From Pleodorina starrii (Eukaryota; Chlorophyta; Chlorophyceae; Chlamydomonadales; Volvocaceae), in assembly GCA_030267565.1 (NCBI GenBank), contig BRXU01000001.1:8004001-8068000 (forward strand): a DNA stretch of 64,000 nucleotides. Direction: 5' to 3'. The notes beneath the pieces are model-generated. The model worked only from the letters and a program-made list of their open reading frames with translations, had not been told where the DNA came from and did not search any database. Below, one piece after another: positions 12,381-24,304 of this stretch (position 1 is its first letter; every line of letters begins with the position of its first letter). Made by a program: the position numbers and the translations under genes.

Positions 12381-12842
12381 GGGTGCCGCCGCCGCTGAGA
12401 GGGGTGTGACACCGCTCGGGGGCCGGCGGTTGGGGGGCGGGGCTGCGGCGGCGGGGCCGGTGGGGTCCTGGGTTGGCGATGGCGTAGCGGTGGGTTGGCG
12501 ATGGCGTAGCTCCGAAACACGTGGATGCGGATGCGTTGGGTGTCTGAGGCGCCTGTGGTGCGGGGTTCTGGTAGGGCGTGCCGCGGCCCTGTCGTTGGCG
12601 GAGGGAAGGAGGACGGACGGACTGACGGGCGCGTGGCGGAGGCATTTCCTGGGCGGCGGAGGCTGCCGAGGAGCAAGCAGGGGCAGGCAGGGGTGTTGGC
12701 ATGCGTTTGAGTTGGAGTGCGTCCCCGTGAAGTGTGGACAACGTACAAAGTCTCGACAGGGCAGCTGTCGTGTCGGCCGGCCGGAGCCCATTCTTGATTT
12801 TTTTGGAGTCCGTGACCGCTTGAGTCAGCCGTGCAGCCTATC

Positions 12843-12847
12843 TGTAA
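12843..12847 (+). terminator. TGTAA poly(A) signal of IMP4
   Basis: TGTAA lies about 460 bases after the IMP4 stop codon and is the first one found by eye on this strand. Confidence 0.6.
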
Positions 12848-13975
12848 CCTGAAGTCATTCCTGATGGACGCACTGTCACCTGGCTTTTGCTTTTACCAGG
12901 CTGCAGTATCCGTCTACCATTGGACCCTGGGAGCCGTTGGTTTCTGGCCGTTGAGTGTGGCGTTTTGACTGCAAGTACGAGAAGTTCGTACGGCTCTTGA
13001 CTTCCGCCACACGACTTTAGGCGGTTAACTGACGCTGACGCTTGTATGACGTTAGACGTGTTAGTTTATATAGTTTGCTTGGCGTCCAGCTGCCGGAGCG
13101 CAGCTTTGCAGTTGCTAGTAGGGCTTACTCTCCGGGCTTGCTTCCCGACCGTCATCTGTAGTAGCTCGCAATTCCATCAGTTGCAATGCGTACCTCGCTT
13201 GCACAGCGAAATGCGGTCTGTAAGACGCCAACTGGCCTTCGCTGTCTGCAGCGGCGAGTGGTTCCCGCCGCGCGGGTTCCTCGAGCACTTCTGAAGGACA
13301 CCAATCCATCGAAGGATGAGAACCCGATTTCGAGTACGTTGTTAATACCAGCATAGTGTTCAGCTTTTACGTTCGAGGAAGTCGACGCTGTGTGGCTGTC
13401 GAACTGCGACCCTCCAGGTCTCCAGGAACTTGCGAAGCGAATAGCGGCTGCTGCGCTTGGCATCACTACAGCCTTATCACTTCTGCTGAGCCCGGCACTC
13501 GCTGCGTCGGAGCTCGTTCGGTAAGAGTGACGGCACATGGACGGCTGCGGAGTTTCGTTTTTAATGGCACACGCAAGGGTGATGCGGCCCGTCACTATGG
13601 ACGTTTCGATGACTGTGTTGTCATGGACTGCATTCGTCATGGGTGCGTAATCCCGCCTCTCCAAACCCTTGTTGGCAGCGTAATTCTCGCTCCGTCAAAC
13701 CTCGACAGCCAACATTCGTGACCACAATGCCATCCTGTCTTCTTGCCATACGTGATGGTACTTAAATGAGTGTCCTTTGATCTCATGGACTGTCAGCAAA
13801 TGGGCGCGGTCGGTTGTTTTGACGTAAGACTGCCCAACCTTTGGTTCACTTACATTGACCACATACCAGCACCGCGTGCCACTATACTGATACTCTATTT
13901 TGTATATCAAGGGGGGCTCAACGTGGGCGCAAAGGCGTCGTCCGGCTAAACAACAGCTCTTTCGTGTTTCGAAAC
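12848..13975. other. IMP4-CTPA intergenic region
   Basis: No conserved protein block was seen on either strand. The region is less GC-rich than the genes and probably contains the promoter and 5' UTR of the protease gene, possibly with an unrecognised first exon. Confidence 0.4.
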
Positions 13976-16900
13976 ATGCGCGGCATGTTCGCTTGCACTT
14001 CCAAGCCCCTGCACCGTCCCATCCTTCCCATGAGACTGTAACTGGAACAACGCCACGTTTCAGCGGCCTCGCCAAGTCGCGAACATTTTCAAATACCAGG
14101 GGCGAGAAGCCCGCCGAACGACGCTCCGTATTCCCGTCGACCCTTCGTCTCCTAACCGCGACGCCATACTCCCCCGGAAACGCCCCGCGCGCTCGCCGCA
14201 CCACACCACCTTCCACCAGCCCACCTCCGCCCTCTCATCACCCCGTTCGCCCCGCCCTCCTAAACCGCCCAACCCCGCCCCGCCCCCCGCCGGCCGGCCC
14301 CGCAGCCTGCCCGCCTCCACCGACCCCGCCGTCTTCGCGGCGCAGCGCACGCTGGTCGAGGCGTGGACCATCGTGGGTCAGGCCTTCGTGGACCCCTCCT
14401 TCAACGGCCACGACTGGGAGTCGGAGCTGCGTGAACACATGATGACCGCCTTCAACGCAGCCAACCCGGACGCGGCGTTCGGCGAGATCGGGCACATGCT
14501 GGAGGAGCTGGGGGACCCCTACACGCGCAGGATACCGCCCGAGTGAGTCAGTGTGTGTGTGAGTGAGTGAGTCAATGGTTGAGTGAGTAAATGAGTGAGT
14601 GAGTGAGTGTGCGAGTAAGTGTGTGAGTGGTTGAGTGAGTGAGGGCCGCTCCTCCGGGCCCGGGGTGGGGGAAGGGGTGACGACGGATGGCCGGATGGGC
14701 GGCGCGGGGCCCTCAGCATTGCGCCGGATCCTTACCGCGCCTCCCGCTGCTGCTGCCCCTGCTGCTGTGTGTGTCTGCCAGGGAGTACGCTGCCTTCCGC
14801 GTGTCCAGCGAGGGGGAGCTGCAGGGGGTGGGCATGCTCATCGCCAACGAGCCCATCAACGGCCACCTGCTGGTGCTGGCGCCCATCAAGGGCGGCCCCG
14901 CGGACCGGGCGGGCATCTTGCCGGGGGATGAGGTCACCTCCATCAACGGAATGTCCATGGAGGTACGCACCACTCCAGGGAGGGAGGGAAGGGAAGGGAA
15001 GGGGGCAAAAGACAGTGGGCCGGCGGGTGGGCAAGCCAGCCGGGCCACGCAGGGGGCCAGTGGCGGCGGCGAGGTCGGGGCCGCGGATCGGTTGCGCCCA
15101 AAAAGGGGAAACATGCGGTCTGGCCCCCGGATGGTGTTCACACATGCAAATACAAAAAACTGTTACGGAGAATGGAGAATGGAGTCCGCTGGTCGGCTGC
15201 ACCAGACCGGCCCTGGTCCTCGACGCCGATGCCGATGCATCCGCGTCTCGCGTTCACACAAGGCCTCCTGACGCGTCCTCCTCTTGCGGGCCCTCGCTCC
15301 CGACCGTTCGACCGCTCCTCTCAGGGCTGGAACGGCGAGAAGGCCGCCCGGCTGCTCCGCGGCAAGGGCGGCACGGAGGTCCGCGTGCGCCTGGCGCGCC
15401 GCACGGGCGGCATCCCCGGCGTGCCCGCGCGCCCCGAGCCGCCGCCGTCGGTGGAGTACCGCGAGGTGTCACTGCGGCGAGAGCGCGTGCAGCTGAGCCC
15501 GCTGTTCTACGCCGCGCTGCCGCCGCCGGCGCTGCCGCCCGGCACCGGCGCCGTCATGCCGGTGGGCTCTGACGGCCGGGTGCGGCAACCCGACGGGCCG
15601 GTGGGCTACCTGCGGCTGACGTCCTTCTCATCCAACGCCGCCGCGGAGATGCGCGACGCGATCCAGGAGCTCGAGGTGGGGCAGCAAACGCCATCGATCA
15701 ATCAATCAAACAATCAATTGCAATTAATTAATTAATCAATTTATTAATTAATCAATGCGGTCAATGGGGTGGCCGGGGGCAGCAGTCAATCGCAATTAAT
15801 GAATCTATTAATACGGGAAGCGGGAAGAGGTGGCCGGGGAGGGTTAAGGTAGCTCTGAATGGCGCGGATGAGCGCAGTGAGGTTTGGTCGGGTGGGGTGG
15901 GGAGGAGGGCGACGCGGCCAACGACTGGCCGGGGGGTGGGAGGTGAGGGGTGTTTTTGAGGAGTGCAACGCAGCGCAGCGCCCTGAATCCGCAGTGCCCT
16001 GAATCCGCAGCAATCACACAGTTGCACCTGAAGTAGGTATCTACGTCACGCCTGAGGATCTGCTGCTGCTGCTGCGGTTGCCCTGTTGCCCTGACGGGGC
16101 GATGCCCACAACGCTTGCCATTGCGTCCATCGCCGCCGCCCGTCAGGCCGCCGGCGCGTCCTCCTACATCCTCGACTTGCGGAACAACCCGGGTGGTCTG
16201 GTGCGCTCCTCGATCGACATCGCGCGCCTCTGGCTGGATGGTAGCCCCGTGGTGTTCAACATCTCCAGCCGTGAGGTACGGCACAGTACGGCACCAGCAC
16301 CGCACGGCGCCAAATGTGTTGATTTGGTGGTGCGCGCGCATACACACACATCCACCTCACTTCATTCGGTCCCCGCCAGCTCGCACGTTGCTGCTCATCC
16401 CTCCTCTGCGTCTTCCACTGCTAGCAGTACGGTACCGTATTGATTTCCGGTGCTACTACTTTCGCATTGCACTCCAACCAAAGTCCTCCTCCCTCCTCCC
16501 TCCGCTGCTGCTTTGACGCTGCTTTGCTGCCGCTGCCGCTGGCTTCCACTCGGACACACAGCCTGGCGAGGTTCAGTCCCAGTTGGTGGACACGCCCGGC
16601 TCCGCGCTGACCCACCGACCGCTGGTGGTGCTGGTCAACGGCGCATCCGCGTCCGCCAGTGAGATCCTGTCGGGGGCACTGCACGACAACCACCGGGCGC
16701 TCATCGTGGGCGACGGACACACGTACGGCAAGGGCAAGATCCAGTCCGTCTTTGAGCTGCAGGTAAGTGGGGGGCAGGCGGTGGCGGTGGGGACGGTGTG
16801 GGCGGCGGTGGCCGTGGGGGTGTGGGGGTGTTTTTCAATGCTGCTGGCTGTTGGCGTGTTTGCTGATAGGTTTGGTGTCACTGTTGTGGTTGTTGGTGGT

Positions 16901-17398
16901 GCTGTGGTTATTTTGTTTGTGTGGTGGTGGTGGTGGTGGTGGTGGTGGTGGTGGTGGCCATCAGCCCTTTCTTGGACCGCTGTGCGCTCAATAATCCCAA
17001 TCCCCCGCATCTCCCCCCGGGCTCTTCCGCAGGACGGCAGCGCGCTGTTCGTGACCGTGGCTCGCTACCAGACCCCCAACGGCACGGAGATAGACCGCGT
17101 GGGCATCAACCCCGACCGCTCCTGCGCTCTGCCCGGCTCCTCCTCCTCCTCCTCGGCCTCCGGCTCCGGGGAGGGTGGCGGCAGCGGCAGCAGCAGTACC
17201 TATGTTGCGGGTCTGCCCATGGTGCCGGGCACCGAGACGGCGCTGCTGGAAAGCCTGGCAGGGGACAGCTGCGTGGCGGTGGCGCGGGCGGTGCTGAAGG
17301 ATGAGGTGGCGGTGGTGGCTAACGCGGCGCGAGTGGCGGTGGACATTGTGAGGCCCGTGGGCAGCTCGCGGGCGACGCTGCTGCCGCCGCCGGCGTGA
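13976..17398 (+). CDS. CTPA: C-terminal processing protease (CtpA/D1-protease family, peptidase S41)
   Basis: Exons join(13976..14037,14306..14542,14782..14962,15325..15675,16147..16275,16562..16762,17033..17398) give 508 residues. S41A proteases of this type use a Ser-Lys dyad; the photosynthetic members trim the C-terminus of photosystem II protein D1 in the thylakoid lumen. The sequence shows an N-terminal helical cap (MLEELGDPYTRRIP), a PDZ domain (GVGMLIANEP to GILPGDEVTSING), the DLRNNPGGLV core, VNGASASASEIL with the likely nucleophile Ser at about 351, and TYGKGKIQ with the general-base Lys at about 377. There is one more residue between Ser and Lys than in Prc and Scenedesmus CtpA. 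A Ser/Gly-rich insert lies near the C-terminus. All exons from 14306 on are secure. Exon 1 is the weak point: the ATG at 13976 and donor at 14038 fit in phase, but the frame from 14064 into 14306 is also open, and no clear bipartite lumen transit peptide is visible. Confidence 0.85.
14543..14643 (+). repeat. GTGA/GAGT-rich microsatellite starting at a splice donor
   Basis: Immediately after the exon 14306-14542 the intron is made of repeated GTGAGTGAGT-like units for about 100 bases. Each unit resembles the GTGAGT donor itself, giving many potential donor copies in tandem. Confidence 0.8.
16921..16959 (+). repeat. (TGG)n microsatellite in a CTPA intron
   Basis: About 13 TGG triplets lie between the exons that end at 16762 and begin at 17033. 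Confidence 0.85.
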
Positions 17399-20300
17399 GA
17401 GCTGCGATGCGGCGGGTGGCGGGTTGCGGCGTGCCGCGGCGCGGCGCGCCTGCGGGTTGCGGCGTGTTGGGCCGTTGGGTCAGCCTGTCGTTTCCTGCGG
17501 GTCTGGAGCCTGACGTTGCGGGTCTGAACGACCGACTGACCGCTTGGGGCAGCAAGGGAGGATGGGGGCTGGACGCGGGGGCGCGGAGGGGCCTCCGCGC
17601 GGGTGGTGGTGTACTGTATTGCTGTAGCGTGGTTGAATGGTCGGTTGTACGATGGACGGGTGCGTTCGGGAGCGGTGATTTCCGTGGCGGACGCGGATCG
17701 GCGCGCTGCATATCGCCGCCTGCTGTGCTGCTTGTGTGGGCAAGTAGAGGGCCGACGGCTTGGTGTGATGTCGCCTGTTTTACGCTCTCTCGGTGTTGTC
17801 GGTTGGTTGGTTGGTTGGCGTTTCGTTGCTGTACATTAGACTTTGCGGGCATGCACCTTGTATTATTCGGGATGCGCGACACACATGTGGGATCCCCCTC
17901 TCTCTGTCCGTATGTGTGTCGTACAGTGCCGTACCGTATCGTGTCGTGCATCTGACTGTCAACAAGGCCCGTAAAAAACGCTTGACGTCGCCGGCGCGTG
18001 CGTCGGTGGCGATTTTACAGTTCAGTCCGGACTGTTGCCGTGTGTGTGTGTGGATGGATGGCGTGTGTTGTTGGACCCACGGGTCACAGCCGAGTCCGGC
18101 GTGGCGAGTTTACCTTCATTGCCTGCTGTTCTAAGATCTGGAGTTTGACGTCCCGGGGATTGCAGCCGCTCAGCTGGGCTCAGGCAGATCGGAGCGTGTA
18201 TCTGTAGTGGTGATCGGAGAGGGAGAGAACGAGGGCGCCGCACAATTCTTTGACGCCTTGGATACGTAGCAAGTAAAAAAGTAATAATTTGGATTTGCGG
18301 GAGACGAACACAGGCGCGCACACGCCCTCCCGACGTATCGTATCGTGTCTTCTGCGCCACCGCGAGGGCGTGTCAGCCTTCGTGGCTGAGGGCGTGGATG
18401 TGGTGAATGACGACGTGGAGTCGCTGCGTTGCGGAGGGAGACGAGCAGCTGTATGCTTGGGAGGACGATTGGAAGGCAGGGGACCCGCGCGCGCTCATGT
18501 GCAGTGGCGGTGTGTCGGTACCGGAAAACGGGTTGCCCGAGAGGTGGCCGGGCCCCCGAGTAAGGTGTCCAGGCCGGACATTGCCATCCCGCGCGGCCAT
18601 GTGGGGGCGTAGAGGCGCGGTGGTGCGGCTGTGCGTCGATTTGTTTTGGTTTGACTTGCGGGCGCGGCAGTTGGGAGTTGGAAGTTGGGGTGGCCGTGTC
18701 ACACGTCCCATGCCGGTGCATTAACTGTATTTCTGTATTTCTCACGCGCGCCGCCGATTCACTTATTGCATGTGGCGTTGATTTTTTTCAGAGCCGAAAG
18801 GCCGAAGCCACGAAAGGTGAGATGAAGCCAGGACATCGACCACCGTGCGCTGCATTGCATTTCGCTACGTATGGTTGAGCCGGCGCTGCATGGTTTGTTG
18901 GTGGCTTGATGACGTCCGTCGCTTATTTCGCTAGGGGCGATCAGCATCGGAGCCCAGGCCCGTTGGCGTGCGTGTGGTATCTGCCGTACATGCTGGATGG
19001 AGTTTGAACGTCGTTGGTTGAGAGAGAAGAAAAAATTTGAATGGAAGAAAGAAAGGAACAAAGCACATCTGAGCGGCAACATCTATGCTCGTTGTTGTTG
19101 GAGGGTTCTGCCGAGGAGGCGGCGGCGTCGGCGCTAATGTCTGAAGGTACTTGACAACTTGAGGGGTGGCCGCGGACCGGCTCCGGCACTTAGCGCGGCT
19201 TCTAGTGTTCCGGCGTGCCACGGGTTGGGTTCCTCAGGCTTGGTCTGACCCTTGTTGAGCTCGTGACATGTGTTACAGCTGCCTAGCAAGCCAAGTGCGG
19301 CATACGTATCGCAGCAACCCACGCGGGCGGTATGGAGTTAGGGTACCACATCCTGCTGATCACAGCGTGAGAGTGAAGAGAAGAAAACCCAATCAAGCCG
19401 GTCGTTGGTTTTGGTTTGTGCACCTCATTGGTTTGTTTGGTGCAAGTTGGCTGGCTCACCAGGCAGTGCTATCGCGGGTTGTGTGTGTGTGTGTGTGTGT
19501 GTGGATGGGCAGGCTTGAGAACACGCACACCCCAAGAGTCCATTCCGGCCCTTTCCGGCAGTTGACTTTTCGACGTTGACCGACGGCGGGTTGCGCGCGT
19601 GGCGCGCTGCACCGCTTGGGCATGTGCGCCCGTCGCGCACGGGTGCGGGACGTTGCGCTGAGGTTGGGGCGGGGGGTCGAGGGCCTTCGAGCGGCCGCCG
19701 GGGACGGAACGGGAACACTGGCGCCGGCTTTCGGCTGCACCAGGTAGGTCGATTGGGTGGCTGGTAAACTCACGGCCAGCACAGGACGCTGTCTGATCCG
19801 GACAAGGCTGAGAATGGATGCGTGCGTGCTGGGGATGGGATGGGTCGCGGCCCTGGTTTCCGTGTGTGTGCCTCCGCCTCCGCAATTCGACCGGCCCGTC
19901 TGTGTGCGAGATGCTGGCGGCATCACCGAGAATGCAGGGTCTCGACCGTATGGGCACGGGGTGGGAGCTGGGAGGGAGTGCCCCTCCGAATGAGGCCGCG
20001 CAATGGGTGGGTCTGTGCTGAGAGGCTTTCCGGACAGCGCCAGTAGGCGGCCACACGGGAATGTCTGGTGGCGCATACGGAAGTTCGGTAAGGGCGGTGT
20101 TCGTTGTTGTTGTTGGACGTTGGGTTGGTTTTCGGTACCCGGAACCCGACCGAGACTGTGACGTGTACTGGCGTCCGAACCAGTTTGTACAGCGAGGTAT
20201 AGGCCAGCACAGGTGTGTTCAGGATGCTATAGGGTAGCACGCAGTTGATAGCTGCACAGATCTCTGAACACGTGTAACGTCGAGGTTTTTGCGCAATGGA

Positions 20301-20836
20301 CATTTCATCTACACGGCTGGCGCATTAGTGGGAACCAAGTGCAGAATCCACGCTCCCTCCCACGAGGGCTCTGACACGCCTCTGTCACACCTGGCAGGGT
20401 CCTGACACGCCGTACACGTAACACGAACACCGGGCGCAGTCCTCGTTATCGTTAACACGGTGGCCCACCCTCCCCCCCCCACACGCGCACTTCCCCCGAC
20501 AAGGCTCCGTCCTATCTGGGCCATGTCGCTGAGGATCCGTCGGCCATCATCCACTCGACGGGGGCCCTCGCGGTGTGCGCCTTCCCTGGAGAGCTTGTCC
20601 GGGCCCAGCACCCCCGCACGCATGAAAATCCATACACACAATCCAATCCTAAGAACGATGCGGTTGCGCACAGCCTTCCGGTTGCGCACAGCCCCGCTGG
20701 GCGCCACAAGGCACGAACCCCCACCCCCCAAACAGCTGCAGATACAGCCGCAACCGCAGGGAGCGGGTGAATACACAGCGAGAGCCCGGCAACCCTGCAC
20801 GGGCCGCGACTGTCAGTCAAGAGCCACAGGTGGCTC
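17399..20836. other. Convergent 3' region between CTPA and the TPM-RING gene
   Basis: This 3.4-kb stretch has no recognisable protein, only short low-complexity open frames. By eye the first plus-strand TGTAA after CTPA is at 20273-20277, and the first minus-strand TGTAA after the TPM-RING stop is at 19277-19273, so the two 3' UTRs may be long and overlap as antisense. A GT microsatellite lies at about 19480-19502. Confidence 0.4.
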
Positions 20837-23800
20837 TCACCAGCTGCCGCCGCGGCCGCCGCCGCCGTGGCTCGAGCCGCCACCGAAGCGCACCCCGGTT
20901 CCGGAGCTGCCTTGGTAGGCCAGCTCGCGACGGGTCGCTGGGTCGTTCAGCTGGAACTGCCGCAGCTGCTGCGCACTGAACTCGCGGCCTGCGATGCCAC
21001 CATACCCGCACATCCATGAGGGCTATAGGGGCTAGGAACAGACATGGCGAGTGCTTATGTGGCTATATCACGGTTCGGCGCCGAAACCACGCCGCGCTCA
21101 CGGGCTGGGCGGCCGAGGCAGCATGAACAGAATATTGGTGGGCGCGGGATGTGGGGCGCAGGCGAAGGAAGCTCGCGGCACATGGACCCGGCCCCCCCAC
21201 GCGACGACTATTAAGTTTGCAAAATCCTCCCACATTGCGGCCTCGTGGTCTGGTCTCCCGCCTCCCGGCTGCGGGCGCCGTCCCCTCCCACCCCTCGCGG
21301 ACCCAGTCCCCTCGCAGATCCCCCGGTAGCCTCGCGGCGGTTCTCCCTCCTCACCCCACTTACACCACTCGCGCACGCACATGCCCGCTTGCCCGCCCGC
21401 ATACACACATCCACATACACATACACACACGCGCGCGCACGTACCGTTCTGCAGGTCCTGCTCCCAGGCGTGCAGCATGTGGGCGCTGATGTAGTCGGGG
21501 TGCTGCCGCTGCAGCTGCCGCAGCCGGAACATCATCTCGGCCAGCAGCAGCTCCTCTTGCAGCCGCACAGGACGACGACGACCCCACCGCAGCCGCAGCC
21601 GCGGCACCGCGCCGCTGCCGCTGCCGCTGCCGCCCACGCCGGACATCGTACTGCCGCCGAAGGCGGGGTCGCCGTACTCGTCGTCGACGCTGCACGGCGG
21701 CCGTGAGCCGCAGAAGTAGGAGGACGAGGGGCCGGCGCCGGTGCTGGGGCCGGCGTCGGGGGCGCTGCCGCGGTTGTTGGGGTCGGTGCGCGGCGGCCGC
21801 GGCAGGGTGGTGTCCCGTGGGTCGGTCGCCGGGTCCTCGTCGTCAAAGGGCTTGCGGCAGATGGGGCACGTGACCTTCTTCTGTTCGAGCCACCTGCGAG
21901 CCACGGGCGGCCCAACGAGGTGCGAGGCGGAGGGATGAGGGGCTGAGGGAGGGGAACCAGCCCATGGCCGTCACCTGGCCCCTCCCAGCGCTATACGCGT
22001 AATACGGTCCAAACCGAAGCCGCAGCCGCCATAAAGAGTCGACTGCCGTCTGGCACCCCCCGACGGCAGACCTCTGTCGCCCCTCCCCCGCCGCTCCCTC
22101 GCCCTGCCTGGGTCCAGTACTCACTGCGTGATGCACGGCTCGCAGAAGGCGTGGCCGCACGGCAGGACCAGCGGGCGCCGCTGCGGTTGGGGCATCTGCT
22201 GCGACGGCTCGGCAGCGGGCGGCGCCTGCGTTGGCAGCGGAGGCGCCGAGGGCGCCTCGCCTCCCAGGTAAGCTCCCCCGCCGCCGGCCGCGGCCTTGCC
22301 TTCCACACCAAGCAGCGGCTTGCGCAGCTCCTCCCCCTCCTCGTCCTGGCCCTTGGGCGCTGCGTTGAAGCCGCCACCAGCCATCGGCGCCGACGGGGCC
22401 TTGGCAGCGGAGGCGCAGGAGGGGCAGCTGCCGCTGCCGCTGCCGCCGGCAGCGCCCATCTGCACATCGCCGCCGCCGCCGCCGCCGGCGGCGGCGTCCG
22501 CGGCGGCGCCGCTGCTGCCGGCGGCCGGCTCCGCCGAGTCGGTGCGCGCTGGGGTGCCCGCGCCGGCGGACGTCTCGGTGAAGTCCTCCAGGCACACCGG
22601 GCAGGAGGTGGGGTTGTAGGTGTTGGCGCGGATGGCGGCCTGGTCCCGCTTGAGCTTCTCTAGCTTGGCCTTGCAGTCCTGAGGGGGGCGCACACGCGAG
22701 CCGACGCGGTGCGGCGACGTGCACCGGGCCGCGTTACCTTGCCGTCTCAGTTTTCCGATGTCAAATCTCTTGAAATGTGCGAGTGAAAGGTGTGTATGGG
22801 GGGAGGGGGGCAAGGAAGGAAGAAGAACCACAGCGAGGTTGCCGAGGGTGGCGGCCTGCCGCGCCAAGCATCTCGGTCTCAGACGCGTAAAACATCGGGG
22901 CATTGGCACGGAGGGAGGGTCGCACGCAAGACGCACGTGACACGTGTGCTCCGAGACAACGTGCTCCGCAAGGCGCGCACGACGGCCGCGACGTGCCTGG
23001 TAGCGCCTGCGCTTGTGCGCCTCGGTCCGGGTGGCGAAGAAGATGAAGGCGCAGACCACCGACCCGAATATGCCCAGCCCCAGCAGCTCCTCCCACCAGC
23101 GGCCCTTGCCCCCCTCCGGCTCCACGGGACGACCCGCCAGCGCCAGACCGATGTCCACCACCGCCCGCTCCACGGCCTCATTGTACCTGACCAGGAGGAG
23201 GAGAAAGAGGAGGCCAAGGAGGAGGCCAAGGAGAAGGAGAAGGAAAAGGGGGGTTTGCGGCAGGGTACCGGTAGTTGAGGGCGGGAGTTGTAAGGCTGGG
23301 GGCGTTTTGCGACTGGGGACTTGGGACTGGGGCCGTGTCTGGTGGCTACCGGGAACCGCTAGCTACCGGAGGTGTGCGGTGGTCTGGTGTTGCGGCGGGG
23401 CAGGGCTTTTGCGCAATATGGATTTGCGGGGGGAGGGTGGTTCATGCCGTGCACGCAGGTGGCCGGAGGACTGGGCAACAGTGCCGGTAAGGGCAGGCGC
23501 CGCTGCCTCAGGCAGAGCGAACGTGGCCGCCCCACAGCCTACGCCGGTGGACAGCGCGGTTGGGGATGGAGGTCATGGCAAGGCCATGGAGCAGGAGGCA
23601 TGGAGCGGGTGGAGGGATGAGAGGGTGAGCACTTCGTGATGGGTTTCGATCGACACGTTCTGTCGCCGTACCTTTGGTCCTTCAGCGCCGGGCGCACGTC
23701 GTTGACAATGTCGCCCAACACGTCGTAGGTCAGCAGACTTGTGGTGCCTGACCCCGCCGAGATAAAGATCTGCCTGTCCTCAATGCTGACAAGCAGGACA

Positions 23801-24304
23801 ACTCCGTTGTTGCAGTGCGGGTCTCCAACACCCCAACGGTCGTGTAGGCTCCGTGCGAACTGCCCTGCAGCTACTCCCGCATCGCCGGTGTAATCCATGC
23901 GACGCATCAGAGCCACTGCAATCTACGGTGGCGGGTTACCAAGGAAAGCGACAGCCTGTTCGATGATTAGGCTTGTCGAATTCCTACGACAGCAGACACA
24001 CCGCGCAGGTGTATCGATAAGCATCAAAAGCTCTTACCTGGTATCCCTTGAGTCCATAACTTCCACAAGGGCCCAAGGCGTAAGGGGGTTCGCCAGCGTA
24101 TATCTTCTTTAGGATGCCCTCCGCAACGTTAGCCGATTCGTAGGAGATGACTCCATCGGGATCACATACCCAGCTGCTGACGCCCCTTCGCCCACATTTC
24201 GCAACGTCCTGCTGAGGGTTTGGATAGGTCTCGGGTGTCCACCTTCGCGCGGCAGCTGTCAACGAAAGGATAGAGAGAACTATGATCAGTCGTAAGGGTT
24301 TCAT
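20837..24304 (-). CDS. Membrane-anchored TPM-domain protein with C-terminal RING finger (putative E3 ubiquitin ligase)
   Basis: complement(join(20837..20988,21445..21893,22125..22678,22937..23186,23672..23922,24038..24304)) gives 640 residues in phase. Residues 1-19 are a signal peptide (MKPLRLIIVLSILSLTAA). Residues about 30-195 form a TPM domain (DGVISYESANVAEGIL, ending in GVVLLVSIEDRQIFISAG and ALKDQRYNEAVERAVVDIG), the fold seen in plastid TLP18.3/Psb32 and animal MOLO-1. A single transmembrane helix lies at about 205-225 (LLGLGIFGSVVCAFIFF). The RING is C3HC4: C282, C285, C430, H432, C435, C438, C450, C453. The predicted topology is TPM in the secretory lumen or outside, RING in the cytosol; ubiquitin ligase activity is inferred. 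The segment between the second and third RING ligands is about 144 residues instead of roughly 10-40. The exon 3 end is uncertain: GTGCGT at 22936 is used here, while a GC donor after the Gln of RRRYQ would join more tightly. Confidence 0.85.

Noticed and set aside
19456..20076. 206-codon minus-strand open frame in the convergent region
   Set aside because: It is low complexity, ends in a GT-microsatellite translation (His-Thr run), and has no recognisable domain or splice partner.
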